A DNA stretch of 64,000 nucleotides from Pseudomonas sp. Irchel s3h17 (GTDB taxonomy: Bacteria; Pseudomonadota; Gammaproteobacteria; Pseudomonadales; Pseudomonadaceae): positions 49,821 through 113,820 of the forward strand of contig NZ_FYDL01000017.1 of the NCBI RefSeq assembly GCF_900187505.1. Direction: 5' to 3'. The notes beneath the pieces were generated by a model that saw only the letters and a program-made list of their open reading frames with translations, was not told the DNA's origin and ran no database searches. The translations under genes and the position numbers were made by a program. This document shows, piece by piece, positions 24,931 through 34,479 of this stretch (the stretch's first letter is position 1; every line of letters begins with the position of its first letter).

Positions 24931-27900
24931 ATGAGTCATTTGCTGGATCAACTGCGGTATTTCAATCGCAAGCAAGGCGAGTTCTCCGATGGCCACGGGG
25001 AGACCCGCAAGGAGTCCCGCGACTGGGAGAATGTCTACCGCTCGCGCTGGCAGTACGACAAGATCGTGCGCTCCACCCACGGGGTGAACTGCACCGGTTC
25101 CTGCTCGTGGAAGATCTACGTGAAGAACGGCCTGATCACCTGGGAAACCCAGCAGACCGATTACCCGCGCACCCGCAACGACCTGCCCAACCATGAGCCG
25201 CGCGGCTGTCCACGGGGAGCCAGTTACAGCTGGTACATCTACAGCGCCAACCGGCTCAAGTACCCGAAAATCCGCAAGCCATTGCTCAAGTTGTGGCGCG
25301 AGGCGCGCCAGACCCTGGCGCCAGTCGAAGCCTGGGCCAGCATTGTCGAGAACAAGGCCAAGGCCGACTCCTACAAGAGCAAGCGCGGCATGGGCGGCTT
25401 CATCCGTTCCAACTGGGAGGAAGTCAACGAGATCATTGCCGCGGCCAACGTCTACACCGTCAAGCAATACGGGCCTGACCGGGTGGTGGGCTTCTCGCCG
25501 ATTCCGGCCATGTCGATGGTCAGCTATGCCGCGGGGGCCCGTTACCTGTCGCTGATCGGCGGCGCCTGCCTGAGCTTCTACGACTGGTACTGCGACTTGC
25601 CGCCGGCCTCGCCGATGGTCTGGGGCGAGCAGACCGACGTGCCGGAATCGGCCGACTGGTACAACTCCAACTACATCATTGCCTGGGGCTCCAACGTTCC
25701 GCAGACCCGTACCCCCGACGCGCACTTCTTCACCGAAGTCCGCTACAAGGGCACCAAGACCGTGGCCATCACCCCCGACTACTCGGAAGTGGCCAAGCTC
25801 ACCGACCTGTGGCTCAACCCCAAGCAGGGCACCGACGCGGCGCTGGCCCAGGCGTTCAACCATGTGATCTTCAAAGAGTTCCACCTGGACAAGCCGAGCG
25901 CCTATTTCACCGACTACGCCAAACGCTTCACCGACCTGCCGGTGCTGGTGCTGCTCAAGCCGATGCTCGGCGTGGCGCCGGGCGCCGGTTATCAGCCGGA
26001 TCGCTTCCTGCGGGCCTCGGACCTGACCGACAACCTCGGCCAGGAAAATAACCCGGAATGGAAAACCATCGCCCTCGACGCGAGCGGCGAACTGGTCTCG
26101 CCGCTAGGCTCGATCGGTTATCGCTGGGGTGAGCAGGGCAAGTGGAACATCCAGGCTCGCGAAGGCGGCGAGGGCCGCGAGATCGACCTGACCCTGAGCC
26201 TGATCGGCGGCGAGGTCACGGAAGTGGCATTCCCGTATTTCGCCGGTGAATCCCAGGAGTACTTCCAGCACGTCGCCGGCGATGCCGTGCAGTATCGCCG
26301 TGTGCCGGTGCGCAGCCTGACCCTGGCCGATGGCAGCCAGGCCAAGGTCGCCACCGTGTTCGACCTGTCGGCGGCCAACCTGGCCATCGATCGTGGCCTG
26401 GGCGGTGCCAACGTGGCCAAGGACTACAACGACGCCACTGTGCCCGGCACCCCGGCCTGGCAGGAGCAGATCACCGGCGTCAGCCGCGAGAAGGCGATCC
26501 AGATCGCCCGTGAGTTTGCCGACAACGCCGACAAGACCCGTGGGCGCTCGATGATCATCGTCGGCGCGGCGATGAACCACTGGTACCACATGGACATGAA
26601 CTACCGCGGGCTGATCAACATGCTCATGCTCTGCGGTTGCGTCGGCCAGACCGGTGGTGGCTGGGCGCACTACGTGGGCCAGGAAAAACTCCGTCCGCAA
26701 TGCGGCTGGCTGCCCCTGGCATTCGGCCTGGACTGGAGCCGTCCGCCACGGCAGATGAACGGCACCAGCTTCTTCTATGCCCACAGTTCCCAGTGGCGCC
26801 ACGAGAAGATGAGCATGCACGACGTGCTCTCGCCGCTGGCGGACAAGAGCCAGTTTCCCGAACACGCACTGGACTACAACATCCGCGCCGAACGCGCCGG
26901 CTGGCTGCCCAGCGCGCCACAACTGAACACCAACCCGCTGCACATCTGCCGTGACGCCGCCGCAGCCGGCATGGCGCCCAAGGACTATGTGGTCAAGTCG
27001 CTGCATGAAGGCTCGCTGCGCTTTGCCTGCGAACAGCCGGACAGCCCGGTCAACTTCCCGCGCAACATGTTCATCTGGCGCTCCAACCTGCTGGGCTCTT
27101 CCGGCAAGGGCCACGAGTACATGCTCAAGTACCTGCTGGGCACCAAGAACGGGGTGATGAACGAGGACATCGGCCAGGTCGGCGACTGCAAGCCTACCGA
27201 AGCCGAGTGGGTGGACGAGGGCGCCATCGGCAAGCTCGACCTGGTCACCACCCTGGACTTCCGCATGTCCTCGACCTGCGTCTATTCCGACATCGTGTTG
27301 CCGACGGCCACCTGGTACGAAAAAGACGACATGAACACCTCGGACATGCACCCCTTCATTCACCCGTTATCGGCGGCCATCGACCCGGCCTGGGAATCGC
27401 GTTCCGACTGGGAAATCTACAAGGGCATCGCCAAGGCGTTTTCCAGCATGGCGGTCGGTCACCTGGGCGTTGAGCAGGACCTGGTCACCGTGCCGTTGAT
27501 GCATGACAGCGTCGGCGAACTGGCCCAGCCCTTTGGCGGCACCGACTGGAAAAGCGCCGGCGTGGCGCCGCAACCGGGCAAGAACGCACCGAACCTGCAG
27601 GTGGTGGAGCGCGACTACCCGAACATCTACAAGCAGTTCACCTCCCTGGGGCCGTTGCTGGAGAAGCATGGCAACGGCGGCAAGGGCATCAACTGGAACA
27701 CCGAGGAGGAAGTGAAATTCCTTGGCGAGCTCAATTACCGCGAAAGCGAGGCGGGGATCAGCCAGGGGCGGCCGAAGATCGACACGGCCATCGATGCCGC
27801 CGAGGTGATTCTGTCCTTGGCCCCGGAAACCAACGGCCATGTTGCCGTCAAGGCCTGGGCCGCGTTGTCGGAGTTCACCGGTATCGACCACAGCCACCTG

Positions 27901-28698
27901 GCCCTGTCCAAGGCTCACGAGGCGATTCGTTTCCGCGATATCCAGGCGCAGCCGCGCAAGATCATTTCCAGCCCGACCTGGTCAGGCCTGGAAGACGATC
28001 ACGTCAGCTATAACGCCGGCTACACCAACGTTCATGAAGCGATTCCATGGCGCACCATCACCGGTCGCCAGCAGTTCTACCAGGATCACCCGTGGATGCA
28101 GGCCTTTGGCGAGCAGCTGATGAGTTACCGGCCGCCAGTCAACACCCGGACCATCGAAGGGGTGAAGGGCAAGCGCAGCAACGGCGAAACCGAAATCGTC
28201 CTGAACTGGATCACTCCGCACCAGAAATGGGGCATCCACAGTACCTACAGCGACAACCTGCTGATGCTCACGCTGAGCCGTGGCGGACCGATTGTCTGGC
28301 TCTCGGAAATCGACGCCAAGCGTGCCGGTATCGAGGACAACGACTGGATCGAATGCTTCAACGTCAACGGTGCCCTGACGGCGCGGGCGGTGGTCAGCCA
28401 GCGGGTCAAGGAAGGCATGGTGATGATGTACCACGCCCAGGAACGGATCGTGAACGTGCCAGGCGCCGAAACCACCAAGACCCGTGGCGGCCATCACAAC
28501 TCGGTCACCCGGGTGGTGCTCAAGCCGACCCACATGATCGGTGGCTATGCCCAGCAAGCCTACGGTTTCAACTATTACGGCACGGTCGGTTGCAACCGCG
28601 ACGAGTTCGTCGTGGTGCGCAAGATGGCCAAGGTCGATTGGCTCGATGGTTCGACGGGCGATGACCTGCCGCGCCCCCTGCCGACCGAGATGGATTGA
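24931..28698 (+). CDS. narG: NarG, respiratory nitrate reductase alpha subunit
   Basis: A 1255-aa molybdo-bis-MGD subunit that reduces nitrate to nitrite on the cytoplasmic face of the membrane. The FS0 [4Fe-4S] ligands are visible as His50, Cys54, Cys58 and Cys93. The Mo ligand Asp222 is in SFYDWYCDLPP at the same number as in E. coli NarG. Length is typical. It starts 69 bp after narK2 with a GAGGAAA ribosome site. Moco is supplied by moaB, moeA and moaA in this window. Confidence 0.98.
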   Translation: MSHLLDQLRYFNRKQGEFSDGHGETRKESRDWENVYRSRWQYDKIVRSTHGVNCTGSCSWKIYVKNGLITWETQQTDYPRTRNDLPNHEPRGCPRGASYSWYIYSANRLKYPKIRKPLLKLWREARQTLAPVEAWASIVENKAKADSYKSKRGMGGFIRSNWEEVNEIIAAANVYTVKQYGPDRVVGFSPIPAMSMVSYAAGARYLSLIGGACLSFYDWYCDLPPASPMVWGEQTDVPESADWYNSNYIIAWGSNVPQTRTPDAHFFTEVRYKGTKTVAITPDYSEVAKLTDLWLNPKQGTDAALAQAFNHVIFKEFHLDKPSAYFTDYAKRFTDLPVLVLLKPMLGVAPGAGYQPDRFLRASDLTDNLGQENNPEWKTIALDASGELVSPLGSIGYRWGEQGKWNIQAREGGEGREIDLTLSLIGGEVTEVAFPYFAGESQEYFQHVAGDAVQYRRVPVRSLTLADGSQAKVATVFDLSAANLAIDRGLGGANVAKDYNDATVPGTPAWQEQITGVSREKAIQIAREFADNADKTRGRSMIIVGAAMNHWYHMDMNYRGLINMLMLCGCVGQTGGGWAHYVGQEKLRPQCGWLPLAFGLDWSRPPRQMNGTSFFYAHSSQWRHEKMSMHDVLSPLADKSQFPEHALDYNIRAERAGWLPSAPQLNTNPLHICRDAAAAGMAPKDYVVKSLHEGSLRFACEQPDSPVNFPRNMFIWRSNLLGSSGKGHEYMLKYLLGTKNGVMNEDIGQVGDCKPTEAEWVDEGAIGKLDLVTTLDFRMSSTCVYSDIVLPTATWYEKDDMNTSDMHPFIHPLSAAIDPAWESRSDWEIYKGIAKAFSSMAVGHLGVEQDLVTVPLMHDSVGELAQPFGGTDWKSAGVAPQPGKNAPNLQVVERDYPNIYKQFTSLGPLLEKHGNGGKGINWNTEEEVKFLGELNYRESEAGISQGRPKIDTAIDAAEVILSLAPETNGHVAVKAWAALSEFTGIDHSHLALSKAHEAIRFRDIQAQPRKIISSPTWSGLEDDHVSYNAGYTNVHEAIPWRTITGRQQFYQDHPWMQAFGEQLMSYRPPVNTRTIEGVKGKRSNGETEIVLNWITPHQKWGIHSTYSDNLLMLTLSRGGPIVWLSEIDAKRAGIEDNDWIECFNVNGALTARAVVSQRVKEGMVMMYHAQERIVNVPGAETTKTRGGHHNSVTRVVLKPTHMIGGYAQQAYGFNYYGTVGCNRDEFVVVRKMAKVDWLDGSTGDDLPRPLPTEMD

Positions 28699-28707
28699 GG
28701 AGTTGTC

Positions 28708-30246
28708 ATGAAGATTCGTTCACAAATCGGCATGGTGCTGAACCTGGACAAGTGCATCGGGTGCCACACCTGTTCGATCACCTGCAAAAACGTCTGGACC
28801 AGCCGCGAAGGCATGGAATACGCCTGGTTCAACAACGTCGAAAGCAAACCCGGGATCGGTTACCCGAAAGAGTGGGAAAACCAGGACAAGTGGAAGGGCG
28901 GCTGGGTTCGCCACGCCAACGGTTCGATCAACCCGCGCATCGGCGGCAAGTTCCGGGTGTTGGCGAACATTTTCGCCAACCCGGACCTGCCGAGCCTCGA
29001 CGACTACTACGAACCCTTTGACTTCGATTATCAGCACCTGCACACCGCGCCGCTGGGCGAGCACCAGCCCACTGCGCGCCCGCGTTCGCTGGTCTCCGGC
29101 AAGCGCATGGAGAAAATCGAATGGGGCCCGAACTGGGAGGAAATCCTCGGTACCGAGTTTGCCAAGCGGCGCAAGGACAAGAACTTCGACAAGATCCAGG
29201 CGGACATTTACGGCGAGTACGAAAACACCTTCATGATGTATTTGCCGCGCCTGTGCGAGCACTGCCTGAACCCGGCGTGCGCGGCGTCCTGCCCGAGCGG
29301 GGCGATCTACAAGCGTGAGGAAGACGGGATTGTCCTGATCGACCAGGAGAAGTGCCGCGGCTGGCGGATGTGCATCAGTGGCTGCCCGTACAAGAAAATC
29401 TATTTCAACTGGAAGAGCGGCAAGTCCGAGAAGTGCATTTTCTGCTACCCGCGTATCGAAGCCGGGATGCCGACGGTGTGTGCCGAAACCTGCGTCGGGC
29501 GCATTCGCTACCTCGGTGTGCTGCTGTATGACGCCGACCGGATCAGCGAAGTGGCGAGCACCGCCAATGAGCAGGACCTGTACGAGAAGCAGCTTGAGAT
29601 CTTCCTCGATCCCAACGATCCGGCGGTGATTCGCCAGGCGCTGGAAGACGGTGTACCGCAGTCGGTGATCGACTCGGCACAACGCTCGCCGGTCTACAAG
29701 ATGGCCGTGGACTGGAAGCTCGCGCTGCCGCTGCACCCGGAATACCGCACCCTGCCGATGGTCTGGTACGTACCGCCGCTGTCGCCGATCCAGAACGCGG
29801 CCGCCGCCGGCACCGTGGGCATGAACGGGGTCATCCCGGATGTCGACAGCCTGCGCATTCCCCTGCGTTACCTGGCCAACCTGCTGACCGCCGGCGACGA
29901 GAAACCGGTCAAGCGTGCCCTCAAGCGCCTGCTGGCGATGCGCGCCTACAAGCGTTCCGAACAGGTGGACGGAGTCCAGGACCTGCAAGTGCTCAAGGAT
30001 GTCGGACTGAGCGTGAGCCAGGTCGAGGAGATGTACCGCTACCTGGCGATCGCCAACTATGAAGACCGTTTCGTGGTGCCCAGCGCACACCGTGAGGAGG
30101 CCATGAGCGACGCGTTCGCCGAGCGTTCCGGCTGCGGTTTCAGTTTTGGCAGCGGCTGCAGCGGCAGCTCCGACACCAATATGTTCGGGGCGAAGAAGGC
30201 CAACCGCCGCGACATCCTGAAAACCGTGCAGTTGTGGGAGGACTGA
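28708..30246 (+). CDS. narH: NarH, nitrate reductase beta subunit (Fe-S)
   Basis: A 512-aa electron-transfer subunit. Four cysteine groups (CIGCHTCSITC; CEHCLNPACAASC; CRGWRMCISGC; CIFC with CAETC) bind three [4Fe-4S] and one [3Fe-4S] cluster, the Trp in CRGWRMC marking the 3Fe site. It transfers electrons from NarI haems to NarG. It starts 9 bp after narG. Confidence 0.97.
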   Translation: MKIRSQIGMVLNLDKCIGCHTCSITCKNVWTSREGMEYAWFNNVESKPGIGYPKEWENQDKWKGGWVRHANGSINPRIGGKFRVLANIFANPDLPSLDDYYEPFDFDYQHLHTAPLGEHQPTARPRSLVSGKRMEKIEWGPNWEEILGTEFAKRRKDKNFDKIQADIYGEYENTFMMYLPRLCEHCLNPACAASCPSGAIYKREEDGIVLIDQEKCRGWRMCISGCPYKKIYFNWKSGKSEKCIFCYPRIEAGMPTVCAETCVGRIRYLGVLLYDADRISEVASTANEQDLYEKQLEIFLDPNDPAVIRQALEDGVPQSVIDSAQRSPVYKMAVDWKLALPLHPEYRTLPMVWYVPPLSPIQNAAAAGTVGMNGVIPDVDSLRIPLRYLANLLTAGDEKPVKRALKRLLAMRAYKRSEQVDGVQDLQVLKDVGLSVSQVEEMYRYLAIANYEDRFVVPSAHREEAMSDAFAERSGCGFSFGSGCSGSSDTNMFGAKKANRRDILKTVQLWED

Positions 30247-30248
30247 GC

Positions 30249-31004
30249 ATGCGCATTCTCAAAGTGATTTCACTGTTGCTCGATTACCCGACCGACACCC
30301 TGATAGCGGCTCGAGACGAACTGGAGCAGGCAATCATCCACTCCCGGGAAATCAGCCCCCGGCAACGGGGGGCGCTGTTCGAGTTGCTGGAACTGATCTG
30401 CGGTAACGACCTGATGGATGGGCAGGAGCACTACGGTGCCTTGTTCGGTCGCGGTCGCTCGCTGTCGCTGCTGTTGTTCGAGCATGTACACGGTGAGTCC
30501 CGTGACCGTGGCCAGGCGATGGTCGACATGATGGCGCAGTACGAGGCCGCCGGTTTCGCCATCGGCGTCAAGGAGCTGCCGGACTATATCCCGCTGTACC
30601 TGGAGTTCCTGTCCACCCGCGAAGACCTCGAGGCCCGCGAAGGGCTGGCCGATGTTTCGCACTTGCTGGCCTTGTTGGCGGCACGTCTGGAGGAGCGCGA
30701 GAGCGCCTACGCCAGCTGCTTCCGGGCGCTGTTGCAGATTGCCGGTGCCGAGCCGCAGGAGGCGGTGGCGCAATTGCGCGCGCAGGTCGCCGCCGAATCC
30801 AGGGACGACTCGCTGGAGGCCCTGGACAAGGTCTGGGAAGAAGAGGCGGTGGACTTCCTCCAGGCCGAGCAGCAGGACCGTTGTGGCGCGCAGCCGAGTG
30901 CGCCGGGCAAGGCCCGGGAAGAAAGCGCGGTACCGCTGCACTGGGTCGATTTTCAGCATGAAGGCGTGGCCAGCGTGCCCGCCGGGGAGGTGGGCAATGT
31001 CTAA
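30249..31004 (+). CDS. narJ: NarJ, nitrate reductase assembly chaperone
   Basis: A 251-aa TorD/NarJ-family protein that binds the NarG N-terminus and guides Fe-S and Moco insertion before membrane attachment. Conserved segments include LLDYPTDTL, LLLFEHVHGESRDRGQAMVD and LPDYIPLYLEFLS. ATG 30249 lies 2 bp after the narH stop; the narI start lies inside its last codons. Confidence 0.95.
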   Translation: MRILKVISLLLDYPTDTLIAARDELEQAIIHSREISPRQRGALFELLELICGNDLMDGQEHYGALFGRGRSLSLLLFEHVHGESRDRGQAMVDMMAQYEAAGFAIGVKELPDYIPLYLEFLSTREDLEAREGLADVSHLLALLAARLEERESAYASCFRALLQIAGAEPQEAVAQLRAQVAAESRDDSLEALDKVWEEEAVDFLQAEQQDRCGAQPSAPGKAREESAVPLHWVDFQHEGVASVPAGEVGNV

Positions 31005-31677
31005 GTGGAACCTGTTGTTGTTCGGGGTGTATCCCTATATCGCGCTGGCGATCTGTCTGCTGGGCAGTTGGGCCCGCTTCGATCTCTCGCAGTACACCTG
31101 GAAGGCTGGCTCCAGCCAGATGCTCAACAATCGCGGGATGCGCGTGGCGAGCAATCTGTTCCATGTCGGCGTGCTGTTCGTGCTGGCCGGCCACTTCGTC
31201 GGCCTGCTGACCCCGGCGTCGGTCTATCACCATGTGATCAGCACCGAGCACAAGCAATTGCTGGCGATGGTCTCGGGGGGCTTTTTCGGCCTGTTGTGCC
31301 TGATCGGCCTGCTGATGCTGGTGAACCGGCGCCTGAGCGACCCGCGTGTGCGCGCCACTTCCAGCACATCGGACATCCTGGTGCTGCTGGTGCTGCTGGC
31401 GCAGTTGGTGCTCGGTCTGCTGACGATTGTGGCGTCCACCGAACACATGGACGGCTCGGTGATGGTGCTGCTCGCCGACTGGGCGCAGAACACCGTGCTC
31501 CTGCGGCCGGTGGAGGCAGCGGCGGCGATGGCGCCGGTCGGCCTGATCTACAAGTTGCACGTGTTGCTCGGCTTGACCCTGTTCGTGCTGTTCCCGTTCA
31601 CCCGTCTGGTGCACATCGTCAGCGCACCGGTCTGGTATCTGGGACGGCGCTATCAAATCGTTCGGCAGAAAATCTGA
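30997..31677 (+). CDS. narI: NarI, nitrate reductase gamma subunit (cytochrome b)
   Basis: A 226-aa membrane protein with five helices and the haem b His residues in NLFHVGVLFVLAGHFVGLL and LHVLLGLTLFVLFPFTRLVH. It oxidises quinol at the periplasmic side and passes electrons to NarH. ATG 30997 overlaps narJ by 8 bp. Confidence 0.96.
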   Translation: MSKWNLLLFGVYPYIALAICLLGSWARFDLSQYTWKAGSSQMLNNRGMRVASNLFHVGVLFVLAGHFVGLLTPASVYHHVISTEHKQLLAMVSGGFFGLLCLIGLLMLVNRRLSDPRVRATSSTSDILVLLVLLAQLVLGLLTIVASTEHMDGSVMVLLADWAQNTVLLRPVEAAAAMAPVGLIYKLHVLLGLTLFVLFPFTRLVHIVSAPVWYLGRRYQIVRQKI

Positions 31678-31687
31678 GGAGGCAATC

Positions 31688-32650
31688 ATGTCAGGTGGAT
31701 GTGGATGTGGCGGCGGTAAAGGCGGCAGCGGTGGTTGTGGGGCTTCCAGTGCCCCGCAGCCACTGGCGACCGAAAGCGTAGCGGGCGGGGCGGTGGCATT
31801 TGAACCGCCGCACCCTGAACCGGCGGCGGCTGAGCAAGCCCCCGCACAACTGATCGCCAGCAGTGAGCAGGAGTGGCCGATCATCAGCGTCAATCAGGTG
31901 CCGATCACCCCGGAAGCGATGGCCCGGGAGCTGCAATATCACCCGGCGCCCAGCCGTGAGGAGGCGGTGTACCAGGCAGCCAGGGCGCTGGTGATCCGCG
32001 AACTGTTGCAGCAGCGCATCGCCGAGCTTGGCCTGTCGCTGCAACTGGGCGCCGGCGAAAACGAAGAGGAGGCCGCCACGCGTTTGCTGCTCGAACGCGA
32101 GGTGCAGGTGCCCGAGTGTGACGAGGCCACCTGTGAGCGTTACTACGACAGCAACCGCGCGCGCTTCCACAGTGCGCCGTTGCTGGCGGTGCGACACATT
32201 CTGCTCGAATGTGCCCCGGACGATGCCGAGGCGCGCAGCCTGGCGCACATTCAGGCCGAGATCCTGGTGCAGCGCCTGGAGGAATTCCCCGGCAGCTTCG
32301 CCGAGCTCGCGCAAAAGTACTCGGCCTGCCCGTCGAAGGCCCAGGGCGGATCGCTGGGGCAGATCAGCAAAGGCCAGACCGTGCCGGAGCTGGAGCGGCA
32401 GTTGTTCACCCTGGCGCCGGGGTTGGCGAGCAAGCCACTGGAAAGCCGGTTTGGCTGGCATGTGGTCAGTGTCGACCAGCGGATCGAAGGCAAGGCGTTG
32501 CCCTATGAGGTGGTCTCGACGGCGATCCGCACCCAGTTGCAACAGGGTGTCTGGCAAAAGGCGCTGGTGCAGTACCTGCAAACCCTGATTGGCGCCGCGG
32601 ATGTTCGCGGCATCCATCTACAGGGCGCCGACTCACCGCTGGTGCAGTAA
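31688..32650 (+). CDS. Parvulin-type (PpiC) peptidyl-prolyl isomerase of the nar operon
   Basis: A 320-aa protein with a Gly/Cys-rich N-terminus (MSGGCGCGGGKGGSGGCG), an alpha-helical NifM/SurA-like middle and a parvulin domain (VRHILLECAPDDAEARS, FAELAQKYSACPSKAQGGSL, PLESRFGWHVVSVD). There is no signal peptide, so it is probably cytoplasmic. It lies 10 bp after narI, the position held by PA3871 in P. aeruginosa. It may help fold Nar subunits; the N-terminal Cys/Gly tail could bind metal (inference). Confidence 0.88.
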   Translation: MSGGCGCGGGKGGSGGCGASSAPQPLATESVAGGAVAFEPPHPEPAAAEQAPAQLIASSEQEWPIISVNQVPITPEAMARELQYHPAPSREEAVYQAARALVIRELLQQRIAELGLSLQLGAGENEEEAATRLLLEREVQVPECDEATCERYYDSNRARFHSAPLLAVRHILLECAPDDAEARSLAHIQAEILVQRLEEFPGSFAELAQKYSACPSKAQGGSLGQISKGQTVPELERQLFTLAPGLASKPLESRFGWHVVSVDQRIEGKALPYEVVSTAIRTQLQQGVWQKALVQYLQTLIGAADVRGIHLQGADSPLVQ

Positions 32651-32672
32651 CCACGAGGCCAAGGGGAATGTG

Positions 32673-33665
32673 ATGAGCACGCTGATGCAGGATGGATATG
32701 GACGGCAGATCGACTACCTGCGGATGTCGGTGACGGACCGTTGTGATTTTCGCTGTGTGTACTGCATGGCCAAGAACATGACGTTTCTGCCGCGCCAGCA
32801 GGTGCTCACCCTGGAGGAGTTGCAGCGCCTGGCGACGCTGTTCGTCGGCCTGGGTGTGCGCAAGATCCGCCTGACGGGGGGCGAGCCATTGATTCGCCCC
32901 GGCATTGTCGACCTCTGTCGTCACATCGCTGCCTTGCCGGGCTTGCGCGAGCTGGTGATGACCAGCAATGGCTCACAACTGCAACGCCTGGCCCGGCCGC
33001 TGGTAGAGGCCGGGGTCAAGCGGATGAACATCAGCCTCGATAGCCTGGACCCAGAGAAGTTTCTCGCGATCACCCGCAACGGTAATCTCGATCAGGTCCT
33101 GGGCGGCATCGAAGCGGCGCGGGGGGCGGGGTTCGAGCGGATCAAGCTCAACTGCGTGGTGATGAAAGGGCGCAACTTCGATGAAGTGCTGGCGCTGGTG
33201 CAATACGCCATCGACCAGCGCATCGATATCAGTTTCATCGAGGAAATGCCCTTGGGCGATGTCGGCCGTGCCCGGGGCGAGTCGTTCTGTTCCAGCGACG
33301 AGGTCCGGGCGCTGATCGCCAGTCGCCATCCGTTGCTCGACAGCACCGAAAACAGCGGTGGCCCCGCACGCTATGTGCGCCTGGCGCAGCATCCCGAGAC
33401 CCGGATCGGTTTCATTTCGCCCAATAGCCATAACTTCTGTGGCAGCTGCAACCGGGTGCGAATGACCGTTGAAGGGCGGCTGCTGCTCTGCCTGGGACAG
33501 GAGGATGCCCTGGACCTGCGTGGCTTGCTGCGGCGTTACCCGCTGGACGACCAGCCGCTGATCAACGCCGTGCAACAGGCATTGCGCCACAAGCCGTTGC
33601 GCCACGACTTCAATCCCGAAGGGACCGTGCAGTTGGTGCGATTCATGAACATGAGTGGGGGGTGA
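32673..33665 (+). CDS. moaA: MoaA, GTP 3',8-cyclase (radical SAM)
   Basis: A 330-aa protein with the radical-SAM motif CDFRCVYC near the N-terminus, LTGGEPLIRPG, and the C-terminal cluster region NFCGSCNRVRMT plus LLLCLG. It makes the first Moco precursor from GTP together with MoaC. ATG 32673 was chosen over the longer frame because of position and homology. It ends the nar operon; a tandem REPIN array and a terminator follow. Confidence 0.95.
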   Translation: MSTLMQDGYGRQIDYLRMSVTDRCDFRCVYCMAKNMTFLPRQQVLTLEELQRLATLFVGLGVRKIRLTGGEPLIRPGIVDLCRHIAALPGLRELVMTSNGSQLQRLARPLVEAGVKRMNISLDSLDPEKFLAITRNGNLDQVLGGIEAARGAGFERIKLNCVVMKGRNFDEVLALVQYAIDQRIDISFIEEMPLGDVGRARGESFCSSDEVRALIASRHPLLDSTENSGGPARYVRLAQHPETRIGFISPNSHNFCGSCNRVRMTVEGRLLLCLGQEDALDLRGLLRRYPLDDQPLINAVQQALRHKPLRHDFNPEGTVQLVRFMNMSGG

Positions 33666-33695
33666 ACCGAACCGTCAAGAAACGAATGGTCTGGT

Positions 33696-34300
33696 CAGGG
33701 TCGCTGCGCAACCCAGCGGGAGCAAGCTCCCTCGCCACGGAGAGGGTATGCAGTCAAGGAGTGGGGTGTCGTACGCAGGCCTAGTGGCGAGCGAGCTTGC
33801 TCGCGCTGGGCTGCACCGCAGCCCCAAAACCAGTCACCGGGTTGTACCTGAAAGACCGCAATGGTTCGGTCAGGGTCGCTGCGCAACCCAGCGGGAGCAA
33901 GCTCCCTCGCCACGGAGAGGGTGTGCAGTCAAGGAGTGGGGTGTCGTGCGCAGGCCTCGTGGCGAGCGAGCTTGCTCGCGCTGGGCTGCACCGCAGCCCC
34001 AAGGCCAGTCACCGGGTTGTACCTGAAAGACTGCGATGGTCTGCTCAGGGTCGCTACGCAACCCAGCGGGAGCAAGCTCCCTCGCCACGGAGAGGGTATG
34101 CAGTCAAGGAGTGGGTTGTCGTACGCAGGCCTCGTGGCGAGCGAGCTTGCTCGCGCTGGGCTGCACCGCAGCCCCAAAACCAGTCACCGGGTTGTACCTG
34201 AAAGACCGCAATGGTTCGGTCAGGGTCGCTGCGCAACCCAGCGGGAGCAAGCTCCCTCGCCACGGAGAGGGTATGCAGTCAAGGAGTGGGGGGCGTACGG
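33696..34300. repeat. Tandem array of 175-bp REPIN units
   Basis: CAGGGTCGCT recurs at 33696, 33871, 34046 and 34221, exactly 175 bp apart. Each unit has one GAGGGAG-type REP arm, a spacer ending near AAGGAGTGGG, and one GAGCGAG-type arm, with only scattered substitutions between units. The fourth unit is cut short near 34300. This fills most of the 814-bp gap between moaA and nrdD. Confidence 0.9.
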
Positions 34301-34346
34301 AGGCCTCGTCACAGGGTTGTCATCGGCGATCCAATGGTCTTTTTCG

Positions 34347-34368
34347 ATCGCCTCCGGGCGATTTTTTT
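34347..34368 (+). terminator. Intrinsic terminator after moaA and the REPIN array
   Basis: Stem ATCGCC / GGCGAT with loop TCCG, followed by a run of seven T. Its place 680 bp after moaA suggests the REPIN array was inserted between operon end and terminator. Confidence 0.7.
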
Positions 34369-34379
34369 GCTGGTAAATC

Positions 34380-34393
34380 TTGATGTTGGTCAA
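34380..34393 (+). promoter_or_regulatory. ANR/DNR-type box upstream of nrdD
   Basis: TTGATGTTGGTCAA matches 9 of 10 FNR-box bases, centred about 93 bp before the nrdD start, and lies just after the terminator. Confidence 0.75.
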
Positions 34394-34479
34394 TTGCAGG
34401 CGCGTCCTTTGTCCGTAGCCTGCACTGCATATTGTGGTTTCAAGTTAAATAAAACCTATATGTAGTGTCTGGAGCTCAA

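Noticed and set aside
23377..25884. 835-codon frame antisense to narK2 and narG
   Set aside because: Low-complexity His/Gln/Gly-rich translation typical of the reverse strand of GC-rich genes; runs across two real genes.
33696..34300. CRISPR-like regular repeats
   Set aside because: The 175-bp period, near-identical spacers and REP palindromes show a REPIN tandem array; no cas genes.
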